Source: Candidatus Promineofilum glycogenicum
Lineage (GTDB): Bacteria > Chloroflexota > Anaerolineae > Promineifilales > Promineifilaceae
Assembly (NCBI GenBank): GCA_016707605.1
Contig: JADJHJ010000026.1
Location: 62,001-126,000 of the forward strand
Reading direction: 5' to 3'
DNA: 64,000 nucleotides
The number at the start of each line of letters is the position of its first letter. Positions within the stretch are counted from its first letter, which is position 1. Under the pieces are notes generated by a model, which saw nothing but the letters and a program-made list of their open reading frames with translations, did no database searches and was not told where the DNA came from. Shown one piece after another: positions 48,297 through 57,317 of this stretch. The position numbers and the translations under genes were made by a program.

Positions 48297-49673
48297 ATGA
48301 CGCTGGAATATGAGCGCCTCGGCCCGGAACTGGAACAGATGGCCATCGCCGCCGCCCGGCTACGGGCGGTGCAGGCCGAGCGCGCCGACCAACTGCGCGA
48401 CGTGCTGGCCCGCCACGCCGCCGATTGGGACGCGCTGGAGGCCGGGCTGGCCCGCGCCCAGGACGCCCACGGCGCCGACCCCAAGTACTTCCGCGCCGCC
48501 CGCCCCCTCGGCCGCGACGAACGGCTGGACGCGCCCATCCCCGCCCCACCGCCGCCGCCGCGGGCCACGCTCATCGCCACCGACGGCTCGCAAATCCTGC
48601 CCGACCGTCACGCCTCCTTCCTCTACTACCTGATCAACATCGGCGCGATCATCTACGACCACGGCCAACCCCACGCGCCCAGCGTCGTCTCCCTGCCGTC
48701 CATCTTCTACCCCACCATCGAAGACGACCTGACCGACGACGCCCCCGGCTTCGACAAGAGCGAAGTAACCATCGCCCGCGACCGGCGCGAGATCGAGACG
48801 CTGGCCGCGCTAACCCTCAGCACCCAGGGCAGCGCCGCGCGCACCCTGGCCATCCTCGACCAGCGCCTGCTCTACTGGCCCTTCGTCGGCGAGCGCGAGA
48901 AGACCGAGGACGCCGTCTTCGCCTGGACGGCGGCCATGACCCAGATCTACGAGACCGGCGCGCTGCTGGCCGGCTACATCGACCGGCCGGGCAAGGCCTC
49001 GGTCGTCACCCTGCTGCAAACGCTGCTCGACGACCCGACGATCAATCTGCGCGAACTCGGCCGCCGCCCCGGCCCCGGCGAACTGACCGACGCCGACCTC
49101 TACGCCACGCTGCTCGGCCCCGGCCAGCGCAGCCCCGTCTTCGTCGACGTCTCGCCGGCCAACAGCCGCTTTGCCGAGGAGCACCCGCTGATCGAGGTGT
49201 GCTTCTTCTATCTGAATCCAGGGGCCAGGGGCCAGGGACCAGGGGCCAGGGAAGAAGGCGGGGGAGCATGGGCGCGGGGGAGCGGGGGCGAGGACTCTTC
49301 CCCTGGAACCTGGCCCCTGGAACCTGGCCCCTTTGCTCTTGACCTCGGCCCCCACCCGCCGGCCCCGCGCACGGCGCGGGCTATCGCCCGCGTGGACATC
49401 CCGCGCTGGGTGGCCGAAGACCCGGCGGCGGTGGCCTTTGTCCACGGGCTGATCTATGACCAGTGCAAGCTGATGGGCGACTACCCCTACGTGCTGGCCC
49501 GGGCCGACGAACTGGCCGTCGTCGGCCGCCACGACGAGATGAACCTGAACATGATGATCGACGGCCACATGCAGCGGCTGGGCGTGCCCGATAGCCTGAG
49601 CGCGGCCAAGGCCAACAGCAAAGACATCGCCCGCGCCGGCCGCACGCGGCACGAGTTTCGACCGGGAATATGA
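48297..49673 (+). CDS. nurA: NurA-domain nuclease
   Basis: A 458-residue NurA nuclease, partner of the HerA translocase in end resection. Acidic catalytic positions occur in TLIATDGSQILPDRH (first Asp) and SPVFVDVSPANSRFAEEHPLIEVCFFY (second), with the C-terminal YPYVLARADELAVVGRHDEMNLNMMIDGHMQRLG block. An N-terminal coiled coil (LEQMAIAAARLRAVQAERADQLRDVL) precedes it. Between HPLIEVCFFYLN and IARVDIPRWV lies a ~60-residue Gly/Pro insert (NPGARGQGPGAREEGGG..., PGTWPLEPGPF) encoded by a family F palindrome. The mRNA appears leaderless. An extra gene and herA follow. Confidence 0.88.
   Translation: MTLEYERLGPELEQMAIAAARLRAVQAERADQLRDVLARHAADWDALEAGLARAQDAHGADPKYFRAARPLGRDERLDAPIPAPPPPPRATLIATDGSQILPDRHASFLYYLINIGAIIYDHGQPHAPSVVSLPSIFYPTIEDDLTDDAPGFDKSEVTIARDRREIETLAALTLSTQGSAARTLAILDQRLLYWPFVGEREKTEDAVFAWTAAMTQIYETGALLAGYIDRPGKASVVTLLQTLLDDPTINLRELGRRPGPGELTDADLYATLLGPGQRSPVFVDVSPANSRFAEEHPLIEVCFFYLNPGARGQGPGAREEGGGAWARGSGGEDSSPGTWPLEPGPFALDLGPHPPAPRTARAIARVDIPRWVAEDPAAVAFVHGLIYDQCKLMGDYPYVLARADELAVVGRHDEMNLNMMIDGHMQRLGVPDSLSAAKANSKDIARAGRTRHEFRPGI
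49217..49331. repeat. Palindromic element, family F, inside nurA
   Basis: CAGGGGCCAGGGGCCAGGG on the left and CCTGGAACCTGGCCCCTGG on the right with a G-rich middle. The same words form the intergenic elements at 52204-52271 and 53701-53779. It stays in frame with nurA. Confidence 0.88.
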
Positions 49674-49674
49674 C

Positions 49675-49770
49675 AGAAGAGCTCACGCAAAGGCGCAAAG
49701 AAGCAAAGGACGCCAATAAGATTTCTTCTTGGCGCTCTTTGCCCCTTTGCGCCTTTGCGTGAGCTCTTCT
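49675..49770. repeat. Palindromic element, family B
   Basis: Arms AGAAGAGCTCACGCAAAGGC... (49675-49715) and complement (49729-49770), in the gap between nurA and the following gene. Confidence 0.88.
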
Positions 49771-49786
49771 ACCACAAAGGACACCT

Positions 49787-50440
49787 ATGGAGCTATTCGC
49801 AGCGGAGGACAAGAGCAGCGCCGGCCGGGTGTTGCGGGCGGGCACACAGGGCTTCACCATCGGCTGCCAGGTGCGCCAGCTCTCCGGCCCGTCGTTCGGC
49901 TGCCTGGTGAAGGCCCAGCCGGTCGACGCCCGCGAGGCCATCTTCGGCCTCATCTACAACATGAACGTCGACGACGACCCGCTCGTCCGCCGCCTCATCC
50001 TGGCCGACAACCAGCCGGAGACGGTCATCAACGACCAGCGCCAGAACCGGCTGCTGCCCATCGAGATGGCCGTGCTGGCCGTCGGCTACTGCCGCGACGG
50101 CCGCTTCTACCACGGCCTGCCCCCCCGCCCGCCGCTCAACCTCGACCCGGTGCTGCTGTGCCTCGACAAGGCCGAGATCGTCCGCTTCACCGACCGGCTG
50201 GGCTATCTGCGGCTCATCCTGCGGGCCAGAGACCTGGGCGTGCCCGTCGACCAGTTGCTCGTGGCCCACTTGCAGGACATCTACCGCCTGCGCGGCTACG
50301 ATGCCGACTGGGCCGTGGCCGTCATCGGCGAGGTCATCCAACTGCTGCGCAACGACTACGAGACGCTCGTGCCCGTGCTGGAGGCCATCGCCGAGGCCCT
50401 GCCCGAACTCGCCGCCGCCGGCGCGATGGGAGGCTTCTAA
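49787..50440 (+). CDS. Conserved protein encoded between nurA and herA, HAS-barrel-like
   Basis: A 217-residue protein whose stop overlaps the herA start (TAATG at 50438-50442). The N-terminal part (GRVLRAGTQGFTIGCQVRQLSGPSFGCLVKAQPVDAREAIFGLIYNMNVDDDPLVRRL, in parts) resembles the HAS-barrel that HerA helicases use to dock NurA. The rest is helical (LGYLRLILRARDLGVPVDQLLVAHLQDIYRLRG, VIGEVIQLLRNDYETLVPVLEAIAEAL). Its place and overlap suggest a third subunit or adaptor of the NurA-HerA machine. No established function known to me; assignment of the fold is tentative. Confidence 0.6.
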   Translation: MELFAAEDKSSAGRVLRAGTQGFTIGCQVRQLSGPSFGCLVKAQPVDAREAIFGLIYNMNVDDDPLVRRLILADNQPETVINDQRQNRLLPIEMAVLAVGYCRDGRFYHGLPPRPPLNLDPVLLCLDKAEIVRFTDRLGYLRLILRARDLGVPVDQLLVAHLQDIYRLRGYDADWAVAVIGEVIQLLRNDYETLVPVLEAIAEALPELAAAGAMGGF

Positions 50441-52202
50441 TGTTGCCCGACCCCGCCGGTGCATCCCACTTTCCTGAGTGGGTTACACCTTCTTCAGCCC
50501 CCACCTCCGCCCCCCTCGGCTACATCGTCGGCGGCGGCCTCAAGGAAGGCTTCCGCGTCCGCCTGACCGTCCCGGCCGACACGGTGCAGGAGGGTAGCTT
50601 CGTCGTCTGCGAGAGCGGGCGCTACCGCTACTACGGCCTGGTCACCGACCTGCAACTGGGCAGCACCGACCCGCGCTTCGCCGACGAGCAGTCCGACCGG
50701 CTGCCGCCGGTCATGCGCCGCGCCCTCTATGGCCAGACGCTCTACACCACCCTGGCCGTCTACCCAACGCTGATGCTCGACCTGGGGCCGGACCTGACCG
50801 CGCCGGAGCGGGCCGAGTGGCAGGCGCGCGTCGACCGCGGCGAGGAGAACCCCGGCCCCAAGCCGGTCAAGACCGTGCCCGCCCACCACGCGCCGACGCG
50901 CCCGGCCGACGCCGCCGACGTGGCCGACATCTTCGGCCAGGAGGGCGGGGCCAACTTCGTCGTCGGCCACACCATCGAACAGGGCTACCCCGTCTGCCTC
51001 GACCTGGCGCGCTTCGTCAAGCGCAGCAGCGGCATCTTCGGCGCGACGGGCACGGGCAAGAGCTTCCTGACGCGCATGGTGCTGGCCGGGCTGATGAAGA
51101 CCGACGTGGCCGCGGCGCTGGTCTTCGACATGCACAACGAGTACGGCTTCGACGACCGCGACACCGACCGCGAGACTGGCCGTGCGCGGCCTCAAGTCGA
51201 TGTTCGGCTCGTACGCCCAGATCGCCGCCCTGGGCAAGGGGGCGCGGGTGCGCGGCCACACGCCCGACTTCACCCTGGAACTGGCCACCAGCGACTTCAC
51301 CACCACCGACATCAACCTGCTGGGCGAGACGCTGAACCTGACCGACACCGCCGCCGTCACCCTGGGCGCGCTCGACCGGGCCTTCGGCGACGCAGTGGTT
51401 CGCCCGCTTCATGAAGCTGGAGCCGGGCGCGGTCGTCACCGACGACGAGGGCAAGACCGTGCCCGCGCCCAACTCCGTGGCCCGCTGGGCGCGCGACTAC
51501 AACATCCATGAGAAGGCCGCCGAATCGCTCCACCGCCGGCTGGCGCTCATCTACAACAAGCCCTACGTCGTCGAGCGCCCGGCGGCCGACGCGGTGAAGG
51601 CCATCGTTGACCAACTGGAGAACGGCCGCCACGTCATCCTCAGCTTTGGCGAGCACGACAGCGAACTCGACTACATCCTGGTCAGCAACATCCTGACCCG
51701 GCGCATCCGGCAGGAGTGGGTGGCCAAGACGGAGCGCAACAAGTCCTTCGGCGAAGCCCCGCCCCGACCGCTGGTCATCGCCGTGGAGGAGGCCCACAAG
51801 CTGCTCAGCCCGGCCGTGGCCGGACAGACGGCCTTCGGCACCATCGCCCGCGAGCTGCGCAAGTACAACGTGACCCTGCTCATCGTCGATCAGCGGCCGT
51901 CGGGCATCGACGACGAGGTCATGTCCCAACTGGGCACGCGCGTCACCGGCTGGCTGGGCGACGAGGACGACATCCGCGCCGTGCTCAGCGGCCTGGCCGG
52001 GCGCGAGCAGTTGCGCGGCATGTTGGCCCGCTTGCAGGAGAAGGAAGAGGTGCTGCTGCTGGGCTGGGGGGTCAAGATGCCCATCCCCATCCGCTCGCGG
52101 CGCTATGACCAGCGCTTCTACGACGAGATGCGCGGCCGCCCCTCGCCCACCCTGCCGGCCGAACGCTACACGCTGCAAAAGGCCAACGACGACCTGTTCT
52201 AG
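50440..52202 (+). pseudogene. herA: HerA-family DNA translocase, two frameshifts
   Basis: Three frames in succession make one ~587-residue HerA ATPase. Frame 1 (50440-~51178): an N-terminus including HFPEWVTPSS from a family I repeat, LGYIVGGGLKEGFRVRL HAS-barrel, Walker A GIFGATGTGKSFLTRMVL and Walker B ALVFDMHNEYGFD. Frame 2 (~51179-51390): LAVRGLKSMFGSYAQIAALG to TLGALDRAFGD. Frame 3 (~51393-52202): QWFARFMKLEPG, FGEHDSELDYILVSNILTRRIRQEW, VIAVEEAHKLLSP, LLIVDQRPSGIDDEVMSQLGTR. Net +1 shifts near 51173-51178 and 51388-51392 break it. Every motif is conserved, so the indels may be sequence errors rather than true decay. HerA pumps DNA for NurA digestion. Confidence 0.88.
50458..50489. repeat. 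Half element, family I, inside the herA 5' end
   Basis: GGTGCATCCCACTTTCC...GGGTTACACC, a diverged copy of the arm seen at 59647-59678; translated in frame as GASHFPEWVTPS. Confidence 0.7.
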
Positions 52203-52203
52203 C

Positions 52204-52271
52204 AGGTTCCAGGTTCCAGGGGCCAGATTCCAGGGAAGAGCCTTCTTCCCTGGCCCCTGGAACCTGGCCCC
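52204..52271. repeat. Palindromic element, family F
   Basis: AGGTTCCAGGTTCCAGGGGC... and its complement around GAAGAGCCTTCTTC, directly after the herA stop. Confidence 0.88.
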
Positions 52272-52506
52272 TTTCTTTGCCTTAGCTCCTCTTCTCTGGT
52301 ACTATTGAACCATTATCCTTCATTCATTAATCATCCTTGCAGGTCAGATATATCTAACGTCCGTCATCATGGTTACTCTCGTCGCGTTCATAAGATCATC
52401 TGGGCCGACCGCTGGCGGTAGGCCCTGTTTTGTCATGCGGTAACCTCAAACGGTCGCGTCTCGCCCTGCAAGAACGCCGGCCGGCGCCGGCGGCACTCCG
52501 ATTGTG
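52272..52506. other. Leader-like intergenic region with a small open frame
   Basis: No ordinary gene. A 24-codon frame (ATG 52369 to TAA 52443, ending RPCFVMR) is followed by a strongly self-complementary stretch CGCCGGCCGGCGCCGGCGG and then a terminator. Together they look like a transcription attenuator for the PIN-TRAM-cysS operon, but ribosome binding and pairing competition are not demonstrated. Confidence 0.35.
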
Positions 52507-52541
52507 AATGGTGGATGCGTAGACGGCATTCACCATTTTTG
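52507..52541 (+). terminator. Intrinsic terminator or attenuator before the PIN-TRAM gene
   Basis: A 12-base stem AATGGTGGATGC (52507-52518) with GCATTCACCATT (52526-52537), one G-U pair, loop GTAGACG, then TTTG following a TT end (five Ts). It lies 85 bases before the next start codon. Confidence 0.75.
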
Positions 52542-52625
52542 TTTCCGGCGCGGTGCAAGCCGAGAGCCGAACGTTACTATTTTATTGTTGTTCATTATCA
52601 TCCGAACCGGAGTCATCGATTCATT

Positions 52626-53696
52626 ATGCACACGCGCATCGAATTCATCTCCCGCCTCATCGGCGCGGCGGTGCTGGCGGCGGCGCTGGCCATCGTCGGC
52701 GTGCAACTGGCGAGCATGTTCGATCTCGACCCGTTGCGCTACGGCGTGGCCTTCGGCGTCGGCGGCGGCATCCTGGGGGCCGTGCTGGGCTTTCTTTTCA
52801 CCCCCTATCTGACTGTCCGCCCCATCAGCGCCATCCGCCAGGCGCTATCGGCCATGCCCCTGGAGCGGCTGGTGGCGCTGATGCTGGGCATCTTCCTGGG
52901 CCTCATCGCCGCGGCGCTGTTCGCCATTCCCCTGTCGCAACTGCCGTCGCCGCTGCGCGAAATTCTGCCGCTGGCCTCGGCGCTGGGCTTCTGCTACCTG
53001 GGCGCGGTGCTGATGATGAACCGCTACCGCGACCTGCGCGAGTTCGTCGGCGGGCTGCGCCTGCCGCGGGCCACGGAGAAAGCGATCGAGGCCGAAAAGA
53101 AGGAAGACCAGCACGTCATCCTGCTCGACACCAGCGTCATCATCGACGGCCGCATCCTCGACATCGCCCGCACCGGCTTCATCCGCCACACGCTGCTCGT
53201 GCCCAACTTCGTCCTGAAGGAGTTGCAGCACATCGCCGACAGCCCCGACAGCCTGCGGCGCAACCGCGGCCGGCGCGGCCTGGACATCCTGAGCATGATG
53301 CAGAACGAGTCGCCCGTGCCGGTGCGCATCACCGACATGGACGCGCCCCAGACGCGCGACGCCGACAGCAAGCTCGTCCTGCTGGCCCGCCGCCTGACCT
53401 GTCCGATCATGACCAACGACTACAACCTGAACAAGGTGGCCGAGTTGCAGGGCATCACCGTCCTCAACATCAACGACCTGGCCAACGCCGTCAAGGCGTC
53501 GTTCCTGCCCGGCGAGGAGTTGAGCGTGACCATCATCCAGGAAGGCAAGGAGTACGGCCAGGGCGTCGGCTATCTGGACGACGGCACGATGGTCGTCGTC
53601 GAAGACGGCTACCGGCTGATGAACCGCACGCAGCAGGTCGTTGTGACCAAGGTGTTGCAGACGACGGCGGGGCGCATGATCTTTGCCAAACCATGA
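52626..53696 (+). CDS. PIN-TRAM domain membrane protein (YacL-like)
   Basis: A 356-residue protein with four N-terminal membrane helices (LIGAAVLAAALAIVGVQLASMF, FGVGGGILGAVLGFLF, LVALMLGIFLGLIAAALFAI, ILPLASALGFCYLGAVLMM), then a PIN nuclease domain (ILLDTSVIIDGRILDIARTGFI, LVPNFVLKELQHIADSPDSLRRNRGRRGLD, DADSKLVLLARRLTCPIMTNDYNLNKVAEL) and a C-terminal TRAM domain (SFLPGEELSVTIIQEGKEYGQGVGYLDDGTMVVVEDG). YacL-type proteins are found next to isoprenoid and cysS genes in many bacteria; here cysS follows. Probably a membrane-bound RNase; exact role unsettled. Confidence 0.93.
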   Translation: MHTRIEFISRLIGAAVLAAALAIVGVQLASMFDLDPLRYGVAFGVGGGILGAVLGFLFTPYLTVRPISAIRQALSAMPLERLVALMLGIFLGLIAAALFAIPLSQLPSPLREILPLASALGFCYLGAVLMMNRYRDLREFVGGLRLPRATEKAIEAEKKEDQHVILLDTSVIIDGRILDIARTGFIRHTLLVPNFVLKELQHIADSPDSLRRNRGRRGLDILSMMQNESPVPVRITDMDAPQTRDADSKLVLLARRLTCPIMTNDYNLNKVAELQGITVLNINDLANAVKASFLPGEELSVTIIQEGKEYGQGVGYLDDGTMVVVEDGYRLMNRTQQVVVTKVLQTTAGRMIFAKP

Positions 53697-53700
53697 AGAA

Positions 53701-53779
53701 AGGTTCCAGGGGCCAGGTTCCAGGGGCCAGGGAAGAGCACTCTTCCCTGGCCCCTGGAACCTGGCCCCTGGAACCTGGC
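53701..53779. repeat. Palindromic element, family F
   Basis: GGTTCCAGGGGCCAGG repeated twice and its complement around GAAGAGCACTCTTC, between the PIN-TRAM gene and cysS. Confidence 0.9.
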
Positions 53780-53795
53780 TAGGAGTTAACGAGCT

Positions 53796-55238
53796 ATGTC
53801 CATCCGAATCTACAACGTCCTGAGCCGCCAGAAAGAGGCGTTCGTGCCCCTGACCGAGGGCAAGGTCAACATCTACGTCTGCGGCCCGACGGTCTACGAC
53901 AACTCCCACATCGGCCACGCCAAGACCTACGTCAGCTTCGACGTCATCGTCCGCTATCTGCGCTTCCGCGGCTACGACGTGCTCTACGTGCAGAACATCA
54001 CCGACGTCGGCCACATGCTCGACACCGGCGAAGACCGCATCCTGCGCAAGGCTCGCCAGACCTCGGCCAAGCCAATGCAGGTCGTGGAGACCTACACCCG
54101 CGGCCACTTCGCCGACATGGACGCTCTGGGCGTGCGCCGGCCCGACATCAGCCCGCGAGCCAGCGGCCACATCCCGGAGCAGATCGCCATGATCGAGCAG
54201 CTTATTGACAAAGGCCACGCCTACGCCAGCGACGGCTCGGTCTACTTCGACGTGGCCTCCTTCCCGGAGTACGGCAAGCTGAGCGGCCGGGTCATCGAGG
54301 AGCTGGAAGAGGGGGCGCGCGTCGCCGTGCGCGAGGAGAAGCGCCACCCGGCCGACTTCGCCCTGTGGAAGAAGGCCGAGCCGCAGCACATCCTGCGCTG
54401 GAGCAGCCCCTGGGGCGAGGGCTTCCCCGGCTGGCACATCGAATGCTCGGCCATGGCCGCCAAGTACCTGGGCGAGACGTTCGACATCCACGGCGGTGGC
54501 CTGGAGAACATCTTCCCCCACAACGAGTGCGAAGTGGCCCAGAGCGAGGCTCTCCACGACGCGCCTTTCGCCCGCTACTGGGCGCTGACCGGCTCGCTGA
54601 CGCTCGAAGGCGTGAAGATGAGCAAGAGCCTGGGCAACACCCTGACCATCAAGGACGCCCTGAAGCGCTGGCGGCCGGAGGCGATCCGCACCTTCATCCT
54701 CTCCAGCCACTACGGCAGCCCCATCGACTTCTCCGACGAGGCGGTGGACGCGGCCTACAAGGGCTGGCAGCGCATCTGGGGCGCGGTCACTCTGGTGCGC
54801 GACCAGTTGCGCCGCGCCGCGCCGGGCGAGGCCGGCGCCGAAGCCACGGCCATGCTCGACGCCGCCCGCGCCGCCTTCATCGAGCGCATGGACGACGACT
54901 TCAACACCCCCGGCGGGCTGGCCGTGCTGCAAGACCTGACGCGGCAGGTGAACACGCTGATCAACGAAGGCGGCCCGCAGACGCAGGGCACGCTGGCGGC
55001 CATCGACGCCCTCTACCGCGAACTGGGCGGCGACGTGCTGGGCATTGTGCCGGAGCAGGCCGAGAGCACGGCCGACGCCGCCCGCGAGGACGGCCTGGTG
55101 CGCCTGCTCATCGCCCTGCGCGCCGAGGCCCGCGCCAAGAAGGATTGGGCCACCGGCGACACCATCCGCGACCGGCTGAAGGAGCTGGGTATCGTCCTGG
55201 AAGATCGACCCGATGGCACCATCTGGAAGCTGGGTTAG
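53796..55238 (+). CDS. cysS: Cysteinyl-tRNA synthetase
   Basis: A 480-residue class I synthetase. Zinc-binding Cys in [19 protein letters not shown] (which also has the HIGH motif), second Cys in WHIECSAMA, and His/Glu in [21 protein letters not shown] appears exactly as VKMSKSLGN. The C-terminal DALR anticodon-binding region ([28 protein letters not shown]) and the [33 protein letters not shown] tail are standard. It charges tRNA-Cys. It sits in a PIN-TRAM-cysS-rlmB order that is conserved in many bacteria. TAGGAG precedes the ATG. Confidence 0.96.
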   Translation: MSIRIYNVLSRQKEAFVPLTEGKVNIYVCGPTVYDNSHIGHAKTYVSFDVIVRYLRFRGYDVLYVQNITDVGHMLDTGEDRILRKARQTSAKPMQVVETYTRGHFADMDALGVRRPDISPRASGHIPEQIAMIEQLIDKGHAYASDGSVYFDVASFPEYGKLSGRVIEELEEGARVAVREEKRHPADFALWKKAEPQHILRWSSPWGEGFPGWHIECSAMAAKYLGETFDIHGGGLENIFPHNECEVAQSEALHDAPFARYWALTGSLTLEGVKMSKSLGNTLTIKDALKRWRPEAIRTFILSSHYGSPIDFSDEAVDAAYKGWQRIWGAVTLVRDQLRRAAPGEAGAEATAMLDAARAAFIERMDDDFNTPGGLAVLQDLTRQVNTLINEGGPQTQGTLAAIDALYRELGGDVLGIVPEQAESTADAAREDGLVRLLIALRAEARAKKDWATGDTIRDRLKELGIVLEDRPDGTIWKLG

Positions 55239-55338
55239 CCGACGGACGACCGCCGACCGCCGACGGCTGACCGCGGTCAAAGCGACCCGGCCGCGGGTTC
55301 GTTTCTGGCGGCCGTCGGTGGTCGGCCGTCGGCAGTCA
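55239..55338. repeat. Imperfect GC-rich inverted repeat between cysS and rlmB
   Basis: GACGACCGCCGACCGCCGACGG on the left side and GGCGGCCGTCGGTGGTCGGCCG on the right, with a loop containing CCGGCCGCGGG. Another short-repeat type in the same style as the rest. Confidence 0.75.
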
Positions 55339-55348
55339 GGATTAAGCC

Positions 55349-56137
55349 ATGACCGCAAAGATTGAGGCTCTCGTCCGCCGCCATCCGGTGCTGGAGGCGT
55401 TGCGCGCCCGGCGGCGGAAGCTGCATCGCCTCTACGTCGAAGGGGAGCGCGGCGCGGCCGACGCTGAACTGCGCCCCATCCTGGCCGCGGCCAAGACCGC
55501 CGGCGTGGCCGTCACGACGCTCGACCGCCGCGCCCTCGACCAATTGGCCCAGCGCCACGCCGCCGACGCCAAGCACCAGGGCGTGTTGCTGGAGGTCGGC
55601 CCCTACCCCTACGCCGACGTGGACGAGATGCTGGGCCTGGCCGAGCGGCGCGGCGAGCGGCCGTTGTTGCTGCTGCTCGACCTGCTGCACGGCCCGCAGA
55701 ACATCGGCGCGCTGCTGCGCACGGCCGAGGCCTGCGGCGTCCACGGCGTCGTCCTGCAAGACCGGCGCGCGCCGGAGATCACCCCGTCGGTCGTCCAGTA
55801 CGCCGCCGGGGCCAGCGAGCATCTGCTCATCGCCAAAGTGACCAACCTGGCCCAGACGATGCGCCAACTGAAGGACGCCGGCGTGTGGCTGGCGGGCCTG
55901 GATTTGGACGAGACGGCCGAGGAGTTAGGGCGCGTCGATCTGGATCGCGCCCTGGGTATCGTCGTCGGCCACGAAGGGGAGGGGCTGCGCCGGCTGGTGC
56001 GCGAGCGCTGCGACTTCCTGGTGCGCCTGCCCATGCGCGGGCAGGTCGAGTCGTTGAATGCCGCCGTGGCCGGGTCGATCCTGCTCTACGCCGCGTGGCA
56101 GGCACGGGGCTTCGGTCGCCCTACTGAACCGGGTTGA
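55349..56137 (+). CDS. rlmB: 23S rRNA 2'-O-methyltransferase RlmB/TrmH family
   Basis: A 262-residue SPOUT methyltransferase. The N-terminal substrate-binding domain (RRHPVLEALRARRRKLHRLYVEGERG) is followed by the trefoil-knot catalytic domain with motifs LDLLHGPQNIGALLRTAEACGVHGVVL, IVVGHEGEGLRRLVRERCDFLVRLPM and VESLNAAVAGSILLYAAW. RlmB methylates a guanosine in domain V of 23S rRNA; TrmH relatives act on tRNA. Position after cysS supports RlmB. Full-length. Confidence 0.92.
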   Translation: MTAKIEALVRRHPVLEALRARRRKLHRLYVEGERGAADAELRPILAAAKTAGVAVTTLDRRALDQLAQRHAADAKHQGVLLEVGPYPYADVDEMLGLAERRGERPLLLLLDLLHGPQNIGALLRTAEACGVHGVVLQDRRAPEITPSVVQYAAGASEHLLIAKVTNLAQTMRQLKDAGVWLAGLDLDETAEELGRVDLDRALGIVVGHEGEGLRRLVRERCDFLVRLPMRGQVESLNAAVAGSILLYAAWQARGFGRPTEPG

Positions 56138-56170
56138 GCGCGAGCCGGGGCTAAAGCGAGTAGCCGGCGC

Positions 56171-56545
56171 TCAGCGGCCCGCGCCGCCCGACTTCGGGCC
56201 GGGCCGCAGCATCAGCCACAGGCCGGTTCCGATCCACATTAGCCCGCTGACAAGAGGGAGGATGCCGGAGAAGCCCACTTGGCCTGAGAAGGCGCCCAGA
56301 ATGACACTGGCAGTCAGGCCAATAATGAGCGGCAGCCACACGCGCCACTTCAGGATGACGCTGGGCTGGACGCGCGACGCGAGCGTCACCGCCACAAGGA
56401 TGAGTCCTAGGCCAAGAGCATAGAAGAACCACGGTTGGATGCTATGCCAGTCACTCCATCGCGCCAGGCCCAGGACGACGAATGCCAGGCCACTCACCAG
56501 CCAGAAAAGCCCTTCGCGGTAGTCATCAAGTCTGTCAGCATTCAT
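56171..56545 (-). CDS. Small four-helix membrane protein, unknown
   Basis: A 124-residue protein with four hydrophobic segments (GLFWLVSGLAFVVLGLARW, PWFFYALGLGLILVAVTLAS, VWLPLIIGLTASVILGAFSG, ILPLVSGLMWIGTGLWLML) and short polar loops. Start MNADRL at 56545 is chosen (GAGGTG upstream); an ATG at 56590 is also open. No family recognised. Convergent with rlmB. Confidence 0.6.
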   Translation of the reverse strand: MNADRLDDYREGLFWLVSGLAFVVLGLARWSDWHSIQPWFFYALGLGLILVAVTLASRVQPSVILKWRVWLPLIIGLTASVILGAFSGQVGFSGILPLVSGLMWIGTGLWLMLRPGPKSGGAGR

Positions 56546-56669
56546 TGGGTGTTGCACCTCTAACTCAGCCGTATTAGTTGCATCATACAACTATCACTAC
56601 CCTTCGTCTATGAGGCAGCTTACCCATTTCGAGCCGCCCGCTGAGGTTTGCGGCCGGTCGCGGGGGTCT

Positions 56670-57317
56670 TTAAATCATGGGCCGTCTGGCTAACAGTGCC
56701 GCCTCCACCCGGTTGCGCACACCCAACTTCTCCATGATGATCGTCATGTAGTGCTTGACCGTCTTCTCGCTGAAGTGCAGTTTGGCGGCGACCTCCTTGT
56801 TGCTCAACCCGGCGGCGACCTGGTCGAGAATCTGCCGCTCGCGCTCGGTCAGCGCGGCCAGCGGGTCGGGCGGCGGGGCGCTCGGCCGCGGCCCGCCCAG
56901 CCCGGCCAACAGGCTGGCCGCCAGCGCCGGGGCCACGTACCCCTCGCCGGCGTGTACCTTGCGGATGATGGCCACCAGTTCGCGCGCGGCCACGCCCTTG
57001 AGGATGTAGCCGCGCGCCCCGGCGGCCATTGCCGCGGCCAGGTCATCCTCATCCACCGAAGCGGTCAGCATGATGATCCGCGTGGCGGGCACGGCCGCGG
57101 CCACGGCCCGCGCCGCGGCGATGCCACCCCCGCCGGGGATGTTGAGGTCCAGCAGCAGCACGTCGGGCGTGTGCGTCTCGGCCAGCCGCAGCGCTTCTTC
57201 GGCGCTCTCCCCCTGGGCCACGACGCTCATATCGGCCTGCGCCGCCAGCGTGTAGGCCACGCCCTCGCGGAACAGCGGATGGTCGTCCACCAGCACAATG
57301 CGCATCGTCTCACTCAT
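56670..57317 (-). CDS. NarL/LuxR-family response regulator
   Basis: A 215-residue regulator. The receiver domain (RIVLVDDHPLFREGVAYTLA with the acidic pair; phosphoacceptor Asp in DVLLLDLNIPGGGG; Thr in IIMLTASVDEDD; Lys in YILKGVAARELV) is followed by a LuxR helix-turn-helix (LTERERQILDQVAAGLSNKEVAAKLHFSEKTVKHYMTIIMEKLGVRNRVEAAL). It overlaps the end of the sensor kinase gene by 8 bases, so the kinase is translated first and the pair is one operon. Target genes unknown. Confidence 0.94.
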   Translation of the reverse strand: MSETMRIVLVDDHPLFREGVAYTLAAQADMSVVAQGESAEEALRLAETHTPDVLLLDLNIPGGGGIAAARAVAAAVPATRIIMLTASVDEDDLAAAMAAGARGYILKGVAARELVAIIRKVHAGEGYVAPALAASLLAGLGGPRPSAPPPDPLAALTERERQILDQVAAGLSNKEVAAKLHFSEKTVKHYMTIIMEKLGVRNRVEAALLARRPMI

